From CAJINA01 sp964636125 (lineage in GTDB: Bacteria > Desulfobacterota > Desulfobacteria > Desulfobacterales > CAJINA01): a stretch of 64,000 nt of DNA. The DNA is taken from contig CAZWPX010000022.1 of the NCBI GenBank assembly GCA_964636125.1, positions 1 to 64,000 on the forward strand. Direction: 5' to 3'. Numbering within the stretch: the first letter of the stretch is position 1; each line of letters starts with the position of its first letter. This document shows positions 40,932-49,655 of this stretch, in pieces. The translations under genes were made by a program, and so were the position numbers. A model generated the notes under the pieces. It was given only the letters and a program-made list of their open reading frames with translations. It was not told where the DNA came from and did no database searches.

Positions 40932-41130
40932 CTATTCAAGTTCAAAAACAACCCGCAGGGCTTTATTTAACTCAAGGATTTTACCAGGTAACAAACTTCC
41001 GCGAATCCGGACCATTCTGTGACGATGATCAATGGGGCGGGTTTGCAGGCAATCTGCGATAGACTTTTTCGACAGGCCGTTATTCCGGGCAGGCTGAATA
41101 GCAACATATTTTTCCGGGGCCCTTAGCTGT
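40932..41130 (-). pseudogene. MazF/PemK toxin C-terminal remnant
   Basis: The minus-strand frame reads EKYVAIQPARNNGLSKKSIA, DCLQTRPIDHRHRMVRIRGS, then LLPGKILELNKALRVVFELE and a stop. The NGLxxxSxxxxLQ, R-x-iGsL and C-terminal LNKALRVVFEL pattern is that of MazF-type endoribonuclease toxins. A TGA upstream removes the N-terminal half. No antitoxin is visible. Confidence 0.6.
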
Positions 41131-41169
41131 CAGCTGCAAGGTGGCAAAGCAGGTTATTTGAGATGATTC

Positions 41170-42570
41170 TTATTTTTTGAACACCTGCATCCCCTCTTTC
41201 CCATCCTGGACAACATACCCCATCGCCTGGAGCTGATCCCGGAGGTGATCCGATGCGGCCCAGTCTTTGTCACTGCGGGCTTTTTCACGACGGGCTGCCA
41301 GTTCGAGCACTTCGGGCGGCAGGGTTTGCACAACCTCTTCCCGATCAAGTTCCAGGCCGAGGACAGCCCCATCGAACTCCCGGATGGTGGCCAGTTTGAC
41401 GGCGTCATCCATATCCGCTTTCAGCAGCTCCTGCAGTACAGCCAGGGCCTGGGGCATATTGAGGTCATCATTGAGCCGGGTCAGGAATTTGTCTTTGAAA
41501 CCGACATCTATGGATGCCGGAGAATCTCCGGTTTTCTCCACCAGCCGGGCGACCTGGCCGCGCAAATTGCTCAGGCCATTTCCAGCTGCGGCCACGGATT
41601 CATCACTGTACTCCATGGGTTTTCGGTAGTGGCTGTGAAAGGTCGCGTAGCGGTATATGAGCGGGTCCCTGTCATTTTTGATAAACGCATTTTCAAGAGT
41701 TAAAAAATTGCCCTCGCTCTTGGCCATTTTTTTGCCGCCCTGGATGTTCAGGAATTCGCCATGCATCCAGAAATTAAAAAAAGTCTCTCCGGTGGCCGCT
41801 TCGGACTGGGCAATTTCATTGGTGTGATGAACATCAATGTGATCAGTGCCGCCGCAGTGGATATCCAGTTGGTCTTCCAGGAACTTCATGCTCATGGCCG
41901 AGCATTCGATATGCCACCCCGGGAAACCGGTCCCCCAGGGGGAGGCCCACTCCATCTGCCGCTGGATGCCTTCCGGGGAGAATTTCCAGAGCGCAAAGTC
42001 GGTTGGGTTGCGTTTTTCGACATTTTTTTCCACCCGGGCGCCTTCCTGGAGGGCATCCCGATTCTGCCGCGACAACTCAGCGTAAGCCTTATCTTGCGAG
42101 GTATCAAAATAGATACCGTCGCTCGTGCGGTAGGTATAGCCTTTTTCCTCGAGAATCTCTATGAGCGCTGTCTGTTCTGGTATCGTGTCGGTCGCCTTGC
42201 ACCAGAGGGTCGGCGCCACGATATTCAGGTGATCAAGATCCGCTTTGAATGCCCGGGTGTAATAGGCTGCAATGTCCCAGGCAGAGCGGCCTTCCCGCTG
42301 GGCGCCCTTTTCCATTTTATCTTCGCCCATATCGCGATCACCGGTAAGATGCCCGACATCCGTAATGTTCATGACATGCCTGACCCGAAATCCGTTATAG
42401 ATCAGCACCCGTTTGAGGATATCTTCAAACAGATAGGTTCGCAGGTTCCCGATGTGGGCATAGTTATAAACCGTGGGCCCGCAGGTATAAAGTCCCACCG
42501 CGCCCGCCCGGATCGGGGTAAACGCTTCCTTCTTGCGGGTGCGGGTATTGTACAAAAATAAATCCTTCAA
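41170..42570 (-). CDS. cysS: Cysteinyl-tRNA synthetase
   Basis: 466 residues if started at the TTG at 42570, which has GGGAG eight bases upstream and gives the family-typical N-terminus (KDLFLYNTRTRKKEAFTP). A longer TTG-started frame reaches 42627. A class I synthetase: zinc Cys and HIGH-type motif in CGPTVYNYAHIGN, zinc ligands in GWHIECSAMS, and KMSKS-type KMAKSEGN. The C-terminal helical anticodon-binding part is present (LAARREKARSDKDWAASDHL). An essential single-copy gene; neighbours are unrelated. Confidence 0.96.
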   Translation of the reverse strand: MKDLFLYNTRTRKKEAFTPIRAGAVGLYTCGPTVYNYAHIGNLRTYLFEDILKRVLIYNGFRVRHVMNITDVGHLTGDRDMGEDKMEKGAQREGRSAWDIAAYYTRAFKADLDHLNIVAPTLWCKATDTIPEQTALIEILEEKGYTYRTSDGIYFDTSQDKAYAELSRQNRDALQEGARVEKNVEKRNPTDFALWKFSPEGIQRQMEWASPWGTGFPGWHIECSAMSMKFLEDQLDIHCGGTDHIDVHHTNEIAQSEAATGETFFNFWMHGEFLNIQGGKKMAKSEGNFLTLENAFIKNDRDPLIYRYATFHSHYRKPMEYSDESVAAAGNGLSNLRGQVARLVEKTGDSPASIDVGFKDKFLTRLNDDLNMPQALAVLQELLKADMDDAVKLATIREFDGAVLGLELDREEVVQTLPPEVLELAARREKARSDKDWAASDHLRDQLQAMGYVVQDGKEGMQVFKK

Positions 42571-42790
42571 AACACAAACTCCCAGTATGGTATAGCCAAA
42601 TATCTCAAGCTTGACCCCGGAGGCCAAGTTCCTATGTTACTACAAACTGGACACATATCACCCTGACAGCCGGCATTTCAAGGCAAATGTACCGGAGAAC
42701 AGCGGTTCAGGGTCAGGCTGCCACTTGTCAGCACCCTTAGAACGTTGTAGAAGAGTTGCAATGATCTGGGTTCCTGGTTCAGCGTTTGGG

Positions 42791-42827
42791 ACCTTTGAAC
42801 CTCTGACCCCTTGACCCCTTGAACCTA
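42791..42827 (+). repeat. Short tandem TTGAACC/TTGACCC-type repeat
   Basis: ACCTTTGAACCTCTGACCCC followed by TTGACCCCTTGAACCTA: four imperfect 8-9 base units just before the hydrolase start codon. Low-complexity; its position next to a ribosome site could affect translation. Confidence 0.5.
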
Positions 42828-42835
42828 AAAACACC

Positions 42836-43636
42836 ATGCCCTATTTTGTTACAGCAGACAACAGCCGGATCTACTACACCTACTCAAATCCGGGTCCCGC
42901 ATGGCCGGTGGTGGTGTTTTTAAACGGACTGGCCCAGACAACCACCTACTGGCACCCCCAGCAGCAATATTTCGGCAGAAATTTCCGGATACTAAGGTAT
43001 GACGCCCGGACCCAGGGGCGCAGCGACCCCGGCACCGGACCGCTGACAGCAGACACACATATCTCTGATCTGGCCTCACTCTGTGACCACCTGAACATTG
43101 GGTCCGCCGCCTTTGTGGGGCTCAGCCACGGGGCTTATGTGGCCCTTGGATTTGCAGCCCGCCACACGCATAGGGTACAAAAATTGATCGTCTGCAGCCT
43201 GCGGGCGGGTCTCTACCGGGATGCCGGGATTGTAGACAGATGGCTGCAAAAACTCAAAGAGGCAGGACTCGAATCGTTTGCCCGGGATGTGATTGCCACT
43301 GCCACCGGACAAACATTTCGGGCCCGGTACGCAAACATCGTGGAATTGATGGCCCAGGCCGTGGCCGCCCGCAACAGTGCCGCCGGCCTCAGGCTGCAGT
43401 TGGAAGCCATGCAAAACTACCCTCCCGCCACAACCGCCGCGGCCCGGGTACAGGCCCCGGCCCTGGTCATTGCCGGTGAGGAAGATCGCATTGTTCCAGC
43501 CGAGGATGCTCAGATCCTGGCCAGCCGGATGAATGCCGCCCTGCAGAGGGTTCCCCGGGCCGGTCACTCCCTGCCCATCGAAGCACCCGCAGTATTCAAT
43601 GCCCTGGTTGCAAACTTTTTGCGGCCAGCCACCTGA
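42836..43636 (+). CDS. Alpha/beta hydrolase
   Basis: 266 residues, a single alpha/beta hydrolase domain. The opening MPYFVTADNSRIYYTYSNPG and VVFLNGLAQTTTYW (oxyanion region) are followed by the nucleophile elbow GLSHGAYVALGF (Ser), Asp in VIAGEEDRIVPA and His in RAGHSLPIEAP. Substrate unknown; similar proteins include 3-oxoadipate enol-lactonases and esterases. No ribosome site is obvious. It converges with tupC, the two stops overlapping by about 40 bases. Confidence 0.9.
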   Translation: MPYFVTADNSRIYYTYSNPGPAWPVVVFLNGLAQTTTYWHPQQQYFGRNFRILRYDARTQGRSDPGTGPLTADTHISDLASLCDHLNIGSAAFVGLSHGAYVALGFAARHTHRVQKLIVCSLRAGLYRDAGIVDRWLQKLKEAGLESFARDVIATATGQTFRARYANIVELMAQAVAARNSAAGLRLQLEAMQNYPPATTAAARVQAPALVIAGEEDRIVPAEDAQILASRMNAALQRVPRAGHSLPIEAPAVFNALVANFLRPAT

Positions 43637-44669
43637 CAGCGGCCACATCAAAGGCCACCGCCACCTGATTGCCCGGTACCATTCGATCAGCCTCGATTTG
43701 TTCCCGGCTTACTTTGGCTGAAAAGATCGATCGGCCGGCCACCACCGTCACAACCAGCAGACCTGTGCTTTTTTCCAAAAGCAGCCGGGTCAGCGTACCG
43801 ACCACCCGGTTGGTTCCAGCCGGTGGGCTGTCGTTGGAAGGCGGGCGGCTGTCCGGTGCCCGGCTGATGGTAATGGCATCCGACGTCACCATGGCGACGG
43901 TCCCGGCATGGGGCGGGCGACTGGCCCGGATACATTGTCTGTCCGCCGTTCGTTTGACAACCGTTCCGGCATCCCCGGGTTCCCAGGGGCCGGAAATAAA
44001 AGACATCATTCGCGATCGAAAAACCCGCCCGGCATAAAAATGGAGCACATCATCGCAAATTTCGTACAGCCAGTGCCAGTCGTGGCTGGCAATCACCAGG
44101 GTCGTACCCCACTCTTTGCGCGCCCTGAGCGAGGCATCTTTAATCAGGAAGGCACTGTCCGCATCTATGCTGGCCGTGGGTTCATCCAGTAACAATACCC
44201 TGGGCTTAAGAATCAGCCTGGCCGCCAGGGCCACCCTCTGGGCTTCCCCGCCGGAGAGCTCATGCCAGGGCCTTTTTAAGAACGTGCCGGTGTCCAGGCC
44301 CACCCACTGCAGGGCCTGGGCAATCCTTGCAGACAACCGGGACGTGTCGCCCCGGACGCGCAGCCCATACGCGATGTTTTCCTTTACAGTGCGCCTGAGC
44401 AGGTACGGCTCCTGGGTCAGCAGGGTAATGCCCTGTGAACGCACGACTTCGGAAAACGGCAGCAGCGCATCGCCCTGGAATAAAATCTGCCCTGTCACCG
44501 GTTTTTCAACGAATGCCAGCAGCTTGAGCAAGGTGCTTTTGCCACTGCCGTTAGGGCCGATCAGTCCGGTAATGGTGGCCGGATTAATTCGCAGGTCATC
44601 GACCATCAGGACCGGATGCCGGTTATAGCTGTGTTTAAGGCCTTTGATATGGTAGCTGGGCGTATTCAT
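43596..44669 (-). CDS. tupC: Tungstate ABC transporter ATP-binding protein
   Basis: 357 residues from the ATG at 44669, which overlaps the tupB stop by four bases; the longer frame to 45260 only overlaps tupB out of frame. Walker A is GPNGSGKST, the signature LSGGEAQRVAL, Walker B RVLLLDEPTASID, and the switch His is in VIASHDWHW. The C-terminal about 110 residues include a TOBE-like module (NRVVGTLTRLLLEK, then GRSIFSAKVSREQIEADRMV), as in molybdate/tungstate importers. With TupA and TupB it forms a high-affinity oxyanion importer. The C-terminus runs into the convergent hydrolase gene. Confidence 0.9.
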   Translation of the reverse strand: MNTPSYHIKGLKHSYNRHPVLMVDDLRINPATITGLIGPNGSGKSTLLKLLAFVEKPVTGQILFQGDALLPFSEVVRSQGITLLTQEPYLLRRTVKENIAYGLRVRGDTSRLSARIAQALQWVGLDTGTFLKRPWHELSGGEAQRVALAARLILKPRVLLLDEPTASIDADSAFLIKDASLRARKEWGTTLVIASHDWHWLYEICDDVLHFYAGRVFRSRMMSFISGPWEPGDAGTVVKRTADRQCIRASRPPHAGTVAMVTSDAITISRAPDSRPPSNDSPPAGTNRVVGTLTRLLLEKSTGLLVVTVVAGRSIFSAKVSREQIEADRMVPGNQVAVAFDVAAVRWLAAKSLQPGH

Positions 44670-45361
44670 GCTTTGGATTTTTTCCTCAGAAAACTGACCG
44701 AAACATTGACCATAAAGGCAATGCTCACCAGGACAATCCCCAGGGCGATACCCATGGCAAATTGACCCTTGTTGGTTTCCAGAGCAATGGCCGTGGTAAT
44801 GGTCCGCGTGTGCCACTTGATGTTGCCGCCCACCATCATGGAGATCCCCACCTCGGTCATGACCCGGCCGTAGGCGGTCACGGCCGCAGCCAGGACACCA
44901 TGCCGGATTTCCCACAAGCTGCTCAAGAACAGCTGCCGGCGACCGGCCCCCAGGGAAATCAAAGTGGGACGCAGCTGCCGATCCAGCCCGTCCACTGAGG
45001 CGGCCGTCAGCGCAATGACAATGGGCAGCGCCAGCAGGGTCTGGCCGATGGCAATTCCCGGCAGTGAAAAGAGCAGGCCCATGTGTCCCAGAGGACCCGA
45101 CCGGGAGAGGAAAGCGTAAACAAGCAAGCCGATGAAGACAGTCGGCAGGGCCAGGAGCGTATCCACAAGCGTCCGGACCTGCTGCCGGCCGGGAAACTGA
45201 TAGTACCCCAGCATAAACCCCAGTGGCACACCAACAGAAAGACTGGCCGCCAGGGAGCAACTGGACACCGTCACAGTGGCAAAAACAGCAGCATAGGTCT
45301 CACTGTCGCCGATAAAGAGCAGTGCCAGGGCTTGTTGTATGCCTGCAAGAATAAAACTCAT
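44666..45361 (-). CDS. tupB: Tungstate ABC transporter permease
   Basis: 231 residues from the ATG at 45361 (MSFILAGIQQALALLFIG); the longer frame to 45481 would overlap tupA. Five to six membrane helices are visible, with the EAA loop-type sequence SVDGLDRQLRPTLISLGAGR contacting the ATPase. It lies 35 bp downstream of tupA and overlaps tupC by four bases, so the three genes form one operon. Confidence 0.92.
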   Translation of the reverse strand: MSFILAGIQQALALLFIGDSETYAAVFATVTVSSCSLAASLSVGVPLGFMLGYYQFPGRQQVRTLVDTLLALPTVFIGLLVYAFLSRSGPLGHMGLLFSLPGIAIGQTLLALPIVIALTAASVDGLDRQLRPTLISLGAGRRQLFLSSLWEIRHGVLAAAVTAYGRVMTEVGISMMVGGNIKWHTRTITTAIALETNKGQFAMGIALGIVLVSIAFMVNVSVSFLRKKSKA

Positions 45362-45396
45362 GGTCTCCTGAGAGAGTGTCCGTCCAGAAATGGCTC

Positions 45397-46230
45397 CTAT
45401 TGGGCATTGGGCGTAAACAACTGTTTGCCCATCAGCCTGAAATCCCCAATCTTTTTCTGAGCCCCGGGCCCGGTTATCCAATCGGCAAATTTTTTAGCCA
45501 GATCGACTCTGGCCTGCTTGCAATTAGCCGGATTTACAGTCATCACACTGTACTGGTTCAGGAGAATGCTGTCGCCCGACACCAGGATTTTTAAAGGCGG
45601 ATTGCCCTTCAGGTTGGCCGCATACTTGATGTAGGTCCCCCGATCGGTCATGGTGTAGCCGTTACGTTCCACGGCCACATTGATGGTGGCCAGCATCCCC
45701 TGCCCGGTCTGCACATACCAGGCCTCTTTGTCCGGCAGCTCAATGGCTGACGCCTTCCAGAGAAGTTTCTCCTTCTTGTCGGTCCCGGAGTTGTCTCCCC
45801 GGCTGACAAAAATCGCCGATTTGCTTTTCACGGCTTTCAGCGCGGCCTCAATTTTTTTGCCTCCCAGGCCGGCCGGGTCCGCTGCAGGTCCGATGACGAC
45901 AAAATCATTGTACATAATCGCACGCCGGTCCATACCGAAGCCATTGGCTATATATTTTTTTTCGGCTGGCGGCGCATGCACCATCAAAACATCCACATCG
46001 CAGTTCTGGCCCAGTTTCAACGCCTTGCCGGTGCCGGTGGCCACCCATTGCATGTCGATTCCAGACGCCTGGATAAATTCCGGAATCAGGTAATCCAGCA
46101 GCCCGGTGTTATCCGTGCTGGTCGTTGTGGCCATCATCAGCTTTTGGCTGCCGGCCCATGCATTGGCGGACAGGCAAACAATCGCGGCCAGAACAATGCT
46201 CCCCGTAACACACTTGCGCATACCACTCAT
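45397..46230 (-). CDS. tupA: Tungstate-binding periplasmic protein
   Basis: 277 residues with a Sec signal peptide (to about A26, SANAWAG). The mature start has the TupA-type oxyanion motif MMATTTSTDNTGLLDYL; further family segments are GTGKALKLGQNCDVDVLMVH and SRGDNSGTDKKEKLLW. TTTS is characteristic of TupA rather than ModA. Tungsten would serve AOR- or formate dehydrogenase-type enzymes; AOR survives in this window only as fragments. The start codon lies inside a perfect inverted repeat (46229-46275). A second ATG nine bases in (MRKCV) is possible. Confidence 0.93.
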   Translation of the reverse strand: MSGMRKCVTGSIVLAAIVCLSANAWAGSQKLMMATTTSTDNTGLLDYLIPEFIQASGIDMQWVATGTGKALKLGQNCDVDVLMVHAPPAEKKYIANGFGMDRRAIMYNDFVVIGPAADPAGLGGKKIEAALKAVKSKSAIFVSRGDNSGTDKKEKLLWKASAIELPDKEAWYVQTGQGMLATINVAVERNGYTMTDRGTYIKYAANLKGNPPLKILVSGDSILLNQYSVMTVNPANCKQARVDLAKKFADWITGPGAQKKIGDFRLMGKQLFTPNAQ

Positions 46231-46275
46231 GTTGCCCCCTGTTCAGATAAGTTGCGATGGCTATGGGGGCAACAT
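46229..46275 (-). promoter_or_regulatory. Perfect inverted repeat covering the tupA start
   Basis: ATGTTGCCCCC and GGGGGCAACAT, 11 bp each with no mismatch, separated by 25 bases. As RNA the hairpin would pair the GGGGG ribosome site and the tupA ATG; as DNA it could be an operator. Either fits control of tungstate uptake. Confidence 0.6.
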
Positions 46276-46380
46276 ACATTTCATCCCGCCTCAACGTCAA
46301 TTTCTACCCTGTTCGGGAACACATTTAGTACTCAAGATGACTCAAAGCGACCAATAATAACACATCTTGGAGGTTCGCCT

Positions 46381-47286
46381 TCATTTGGTAAAGACCATTT
46401 TCCCGCTCATGGACACATCATAACCATCCACCTCAGCCGCTGTCTTTTGGAATTCAGGTTCCTGGAGCAGGCTCAAAAATGTCTGGACCCCTTTGTCAAA
46501 AAACCGCACCTTGGTTACCAGAAGGTCATAACGTTCCCAGCGTAGCGGCAGAAAATCAAGCCCCAGCAAGGAGGCCACCGGCTTGATGGCCGGGCCCGCA
46601 TCGGCTCTGCCGGCCAGCACTTCAAGCCCCACATCCATATGCCGATTCAACTCCAGATCATACCCGGCAATTTTCTCTCCCCTGATCCCGGCTTTTTTCA
46701 GTTTCCGGTCAAAAAGCAGGCGGGTCCCGGTACCCAGCGGCCGGTTCACGATCCGAAACCCCGGCCGGGCAAAATCACTGATACCCTTCACTTTCCGGGG
46801 GTTGCCCTTGGGCAGTAAAATACCTTGTTCGCGGCGACAGAAATTTACGACCACCGGCATCCGATCCAGTTCCCGGTCCGCAAATTCGAAGTTGTATTCA
46901 TCCCCGTCATCCTGCACCAGGTGTGAAGACGCCACGTGGCAGAGTTCCCTTTTCAGGGCCTGGATACCCCCCAGGCTGCCCAGGTTGCCAAACACCGCAA
47001 TCTGGTCCGACTGGGTCGTATTGAAAAGTGAAATGGTCTTGTCCAGCAGGGGGTCATTGCTCCCCGCAATAATCAGGATGTCGGTGTAAGGCGGGAGCAG
47101 GTTGGGGATCTCGGGGTAATTGATTGAATTGTTTTCAATCCACTGTTCCACCAGATGAATCGGGAAAAGCCACTTACCGGTTACCTTACTGGCCGGAAGT
47201 CCCTTGTCGGCTATGAGGCTGTATACCATTTTTTCATTTACACCCAGAAAACCGGCAATCTCTCTGGTAGTCATCATTTTTCGCAT
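46381..47286 (-). CDS. HTH regulator with molybdate/tungstate-type substrate-binding domain
   Basis: 301 residues. The N-terminus is an excisionase-type HTH_17 (MTTREIAGFLGVNEKMVYSL, GLPASKVTGKWLFPIHLVEQ). From about 70 onward it has a periplasmic-binding-protein-like fold (TDILIIAGSNDPLLDKTISL, then GSLGGIQALKRELCHVASSH and GTGTRLLFDRKLKKAGI), the PF12727-type domain of ModE-like oxyanion regulators. It is 150 bp upstream of tupA in the same direction, so it probably senses tungstate or molybdate and regulates tup. The start follows GGGGTGAATAA. Confidence 0.88.
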   Translation of the reverse strand: MRKMMTTREIAGFLGVNEKMVYSLIADKGLPASKVTGKWLFPIHLVEQWIENNSINYPEIPNLLPPYTDILIIAGSNDPLLDKTISLFNTTQSDQIAVFGNLGSLGGIQALKRELCHVASSHLVQDDGDEYNFEFADRELDRMPVVVNFCRREQGILLPKGNPRKVKGISDFARPGFRIVNRPLGTGTRLLFDRKLKKAGIRGEKIAGYDLELNRHMDVGLEVLAGRADAGPAIKPVASLLGLDFLPLRWERYDLLVTKVRFFDKGVQTFLSLLQEPEFQKTAAEVDGYDVSMSGKMVFTK

Positions 47287-47600
47287 TTATTCACCCCGTT
47301 TGCAATCATTGGGTACCGTCAAAAAGAGTCTATTTCCTCAATGCGGTATATGGGTAGTGTAAGTAATTGTCAATATTAACCGGAGACATCCCCTATAATC
47401 ACCAATACCTACCACTACTAACACATTTAGGTGTGGAATCCCATCTACGGTTCATGATCTTTCTTTGTTGATTTCTGTTTATTTATTAATATGATGTATA
47501 AAAGGAATTGGAATCCCGGCCATCGGACAGGGCATCGGTATGCACGATCAGGGGACCTGATTCTCAAACCAGCAATTTGAAAGTGACCATAGGAGCCGCC

Positions 47601-48833
47601 ATGCTTACTGAAAAAGAGAAACTGGATGAACTCCTTTCTCTGGGTATCGAACTGAATCAGCTTAAAGACCTTGACATTCTGCTGGAAAGAATTCTGACGG
47701 ACGCACGCCGTTTTGTAAATGCAGATGCCGGTTCTATCTATATTCGGGATGAGAGCATCCTTAACTTTGCCTACACCCAGAACGACACCCTCCAACGGCG
47801 CCTGCCACCCGGGGAGAAACTGATTTACTCGACGTTCTCGATGCCGATCAATACAGACAGCATCGCCGGATATGTGGCGACCACCGGAGAACTGCTTAAC
47901 ATTCCGGACGTATACCAGCTGACAGCAAAAGTGCCCTACAGCTTCAGCAAAAAGTTTGATCAATCGGCAGGGTATACCACCCGCTCGGTGGTCACCCTGC
48001 CGTTGAAAAATAACCGGGGTGAAATTCTGGGTATTCTCCAGATTATCAACGCCAAAGATACGGACGGTGAGGTCATCCCTTTCACAGCTGATGATGAAAG
48101 CCTGATGCTGCACTTTGCGAGTATTGCGGCTGTTGCCCTGGAACGGGCCCAGATGACACGGGCCATTCTTTTGAGAATGATCCGCATGGCGGAGATGCGG
48201 GACCCCAAGGAAACCGGCGCGCACGTCAACCGTGTCGGTGGCTATTCCATTGAAATCTACGAGAAATGGGCCGAGCGTCATGGCCTCTCCCAGGATGATA
48301 TTGAAAGCGGACGTGACAGCCTGAGGATGGCCGCCATGCTGCATGATGTGGGCAAAGTGGCCATCTCCGACCTGATCCTCAAAAAACCCGGCAAATTTAA
48401 CAATGATGAACGGGAGATCATGAAACAGCACACGGTCCTGGGCGCGCAGCTGTTCCTGCAGGCCCAATCGGAATTTGATGAGGCCGCCCGTGAAGTGGCC
48501 TTTAATCATCACGAAAGGTGGGATGGCAAGGGATACCCCGGACATGTGGACATCGAAACCGGTGACCCGCTGCCCGAGCACATGCTCCCGGATGGCACTG
48601 CAAGGGGCAAACAGGGGGAGGAGATCCCGGTTTTCGGGCGCATCGTGGCCCTGGCCGACGTTTTTGATGCACTCTCTTCGGCCCGGATTTACAAAAAAGC
48701 CTGGAGTGAGGATGATGTCCTCGCGACCATTAAAGAAGAAGCCGGCGCCCAGTTCGACCCTGAGATCGTGGACATTTTCTTATCACGAATAGACGTGTTG
48801 CGCGCCATTCAGGCTCGCTATGCGGATGCGTAA
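47601..48833 (+). CDS. GAF-HD-GYP cyclic-di-GMP phosphodiesterase
   Basis: 410 residues from the ATG at 47601, preceded by TAGGAGCCGCC. An N-terminal GAF domain (about 20-185: ILLERILTDARRFVNADAGS, LPLKNNRGEILGILQIINA) is followed by an HD-GYP domain (about 195-395) with AHVNRV, MLHDVGKVAI, HHERWDGKGYP and the closing LADVFDALSSARIYKKAW. HHExxDGxGYP is the HD-GYP signature, so hydrolysis of c-di-GMP is expected. No receiver domain; the GAF domain supplies the input. It is followed 18 bp later by a universal stress protein gene, probably one transcript. Confidence 0.94.
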   Translation: MLTEKEKLDELLSLGIELNQLKDLDILLERILTDARRFVNADAGSIYIRDESILNFAYTQNDTLQRRLPPGEKLIYSTFSMPINTDSIAGYVATTGELLNIPDVYQLTAKVPYSFSKKFDQSAGYTTRSVVTLPLKNNRGEILGILQIINAKDTDGEVIPFTADDESLMLHFASIAAVALERAQMTRAILLRMIRMAEMRDPKETGAHVNRVGGYSIEIYEKWAERHGLSQDDIESGRDSLRMAAMLHDVGKVAISDLILKKPGKFNNDEREIMKQHTVLGAQLFLQAQSEFDEAAREVAFNHHERWDGKGYPGHVDIETGDPLPEHMLPDGTARGKQGEEIPVFGRIVALADVFDALSSARIYKKAWSEDDVLATIKEEAGAQFDPEIVDIFLSRIDVLRAIQARYADA

Positions 48834-48851
48834 AAATACCGGGAGGTTAAA

Positions 48852-49379
48852 ATGATTCTGCCAGACATCAAGATCCAAAAGATTCTTTATGCGACCGACC
48901 TTTCTGCCAACGCCTATCACGCTTTCGCCTATGCGGTCAGCCTCGCCGGCCGTTACCAGGCCGAACTCTCCATGATACATGTGATCGAAGAAATTCCGGA
49001 TCTGAACGCTAAAGTCATCGGCTATATCTCTCAGGAACACTGGGAACAAATCAAACACCAGCATGAAGACGATGCACGCAGCAGCATGACGGGCAAACTC
49101 GTCCAGAGCCGGGGGCCCATCGCCGGGGTCTTGAATCAGTTGGGGAGTGATGCCCGCAAAGAATTTGCGGAGCAGGGTTTTAAAAGCGGTGAAATTATCG
49201 TGAAACGCGGAATCCCGGTCGAAGAAATCCTCAAGCAGACCCAGGCCCAGACTTACGACCTTGTCATCCTGGGAACGCACGGGCACGGCACATTCGCAGA
49301 TGCCATGATGGGCAGTACCTCCCGGCGGGTACTGCGCCGCTGCACACAACCGGTTCTGGTGGTACGCCTGCCGGAATAA
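48852..49379 (+). CDS. Universal stress protein (UspA family)
   Basis: 175 residues, one Usp domain. IQKILYATDLSANAYHAFAY at the start and GTHGHGTFADAMMGSTSRRV near the end give the ATP-binding pattern G-x2-G-x9-G-S. It is somewhat longer than the usual 140-150 residues owing to a central helical insert (GYISQEHWEQIKHQHEDDAR). The start follows GGGAGGTTAAA. It lies 18 bp after the HD-GYP gene. Confidence 0.93.
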   Translation: MILPDIKIQKILYATDLSANAYHAFAYAVSLAGRYQAELSMIHVIEEIPDLNAKVIGYISQEHWEQIKHQHEDDARSSMTGKLVQSRGPIAGVLNQLGSDARKEFAEQGFKSGEIIVKRGIPVEEILKQTQAQTYDLVILGTHGHGTFADAMMGSTSRRVLRRCTQPVLVVRLPE

Positions 49380-49599
49380 AGAATCCTAGCCTTGGGTTGC
49401 CCTTTGAAGGGGCGAGCATCTGAACAAACACAGTTGTAAATTGACCGGATTCATGGGAGCAGGTCGAAGACTGAAGGCTGAAGAAAACCCTAAAACCAAT
49501 TGGTCGGGTTCTAATAGCGCATTAGAGCCTTGACCTTCAGTCTTCAGCCTCTTTGCAAATATCTTGTAATCAGAACACAGCCTGGATGAAACTGTATAA

Positions 49600-49630
49600 A
49601 GCCGCCCGGGACGAACACCCCCGGGCGGCT
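49600..49630. terminator. Strong GC hairpin after the HtrA gene
   Basis: AGCCGCCCGGG pairs perfectly with CCCGGGCGGCT, 9-base loop. It lies 26 bp past the stop of the minus-strand protease gene. No long T-run follows, but stem strength and location fit a terminator shared with the convergent Usp transcript. Confidence 0.7.
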
Positions 49631-49655
49631 ATAGTTCAAAGGCCGCTGAGTCAGG

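Noticed and set aside
44670..45260. N-terminal extension of the tupC frame
   Set aside because: Pro/Gly/Arg-rich translation overlapping tupB out of frame; the ATG at 44669 gives the normal ABC ATPase start.
47445..48581. 378-codon minus-strand frame opposite the HD-GYP gene
   Set aside because: It is the antisense of a complete GAF-HD-GYP protein with all motifs; its translation has no recognisable domain and no ribosome site.
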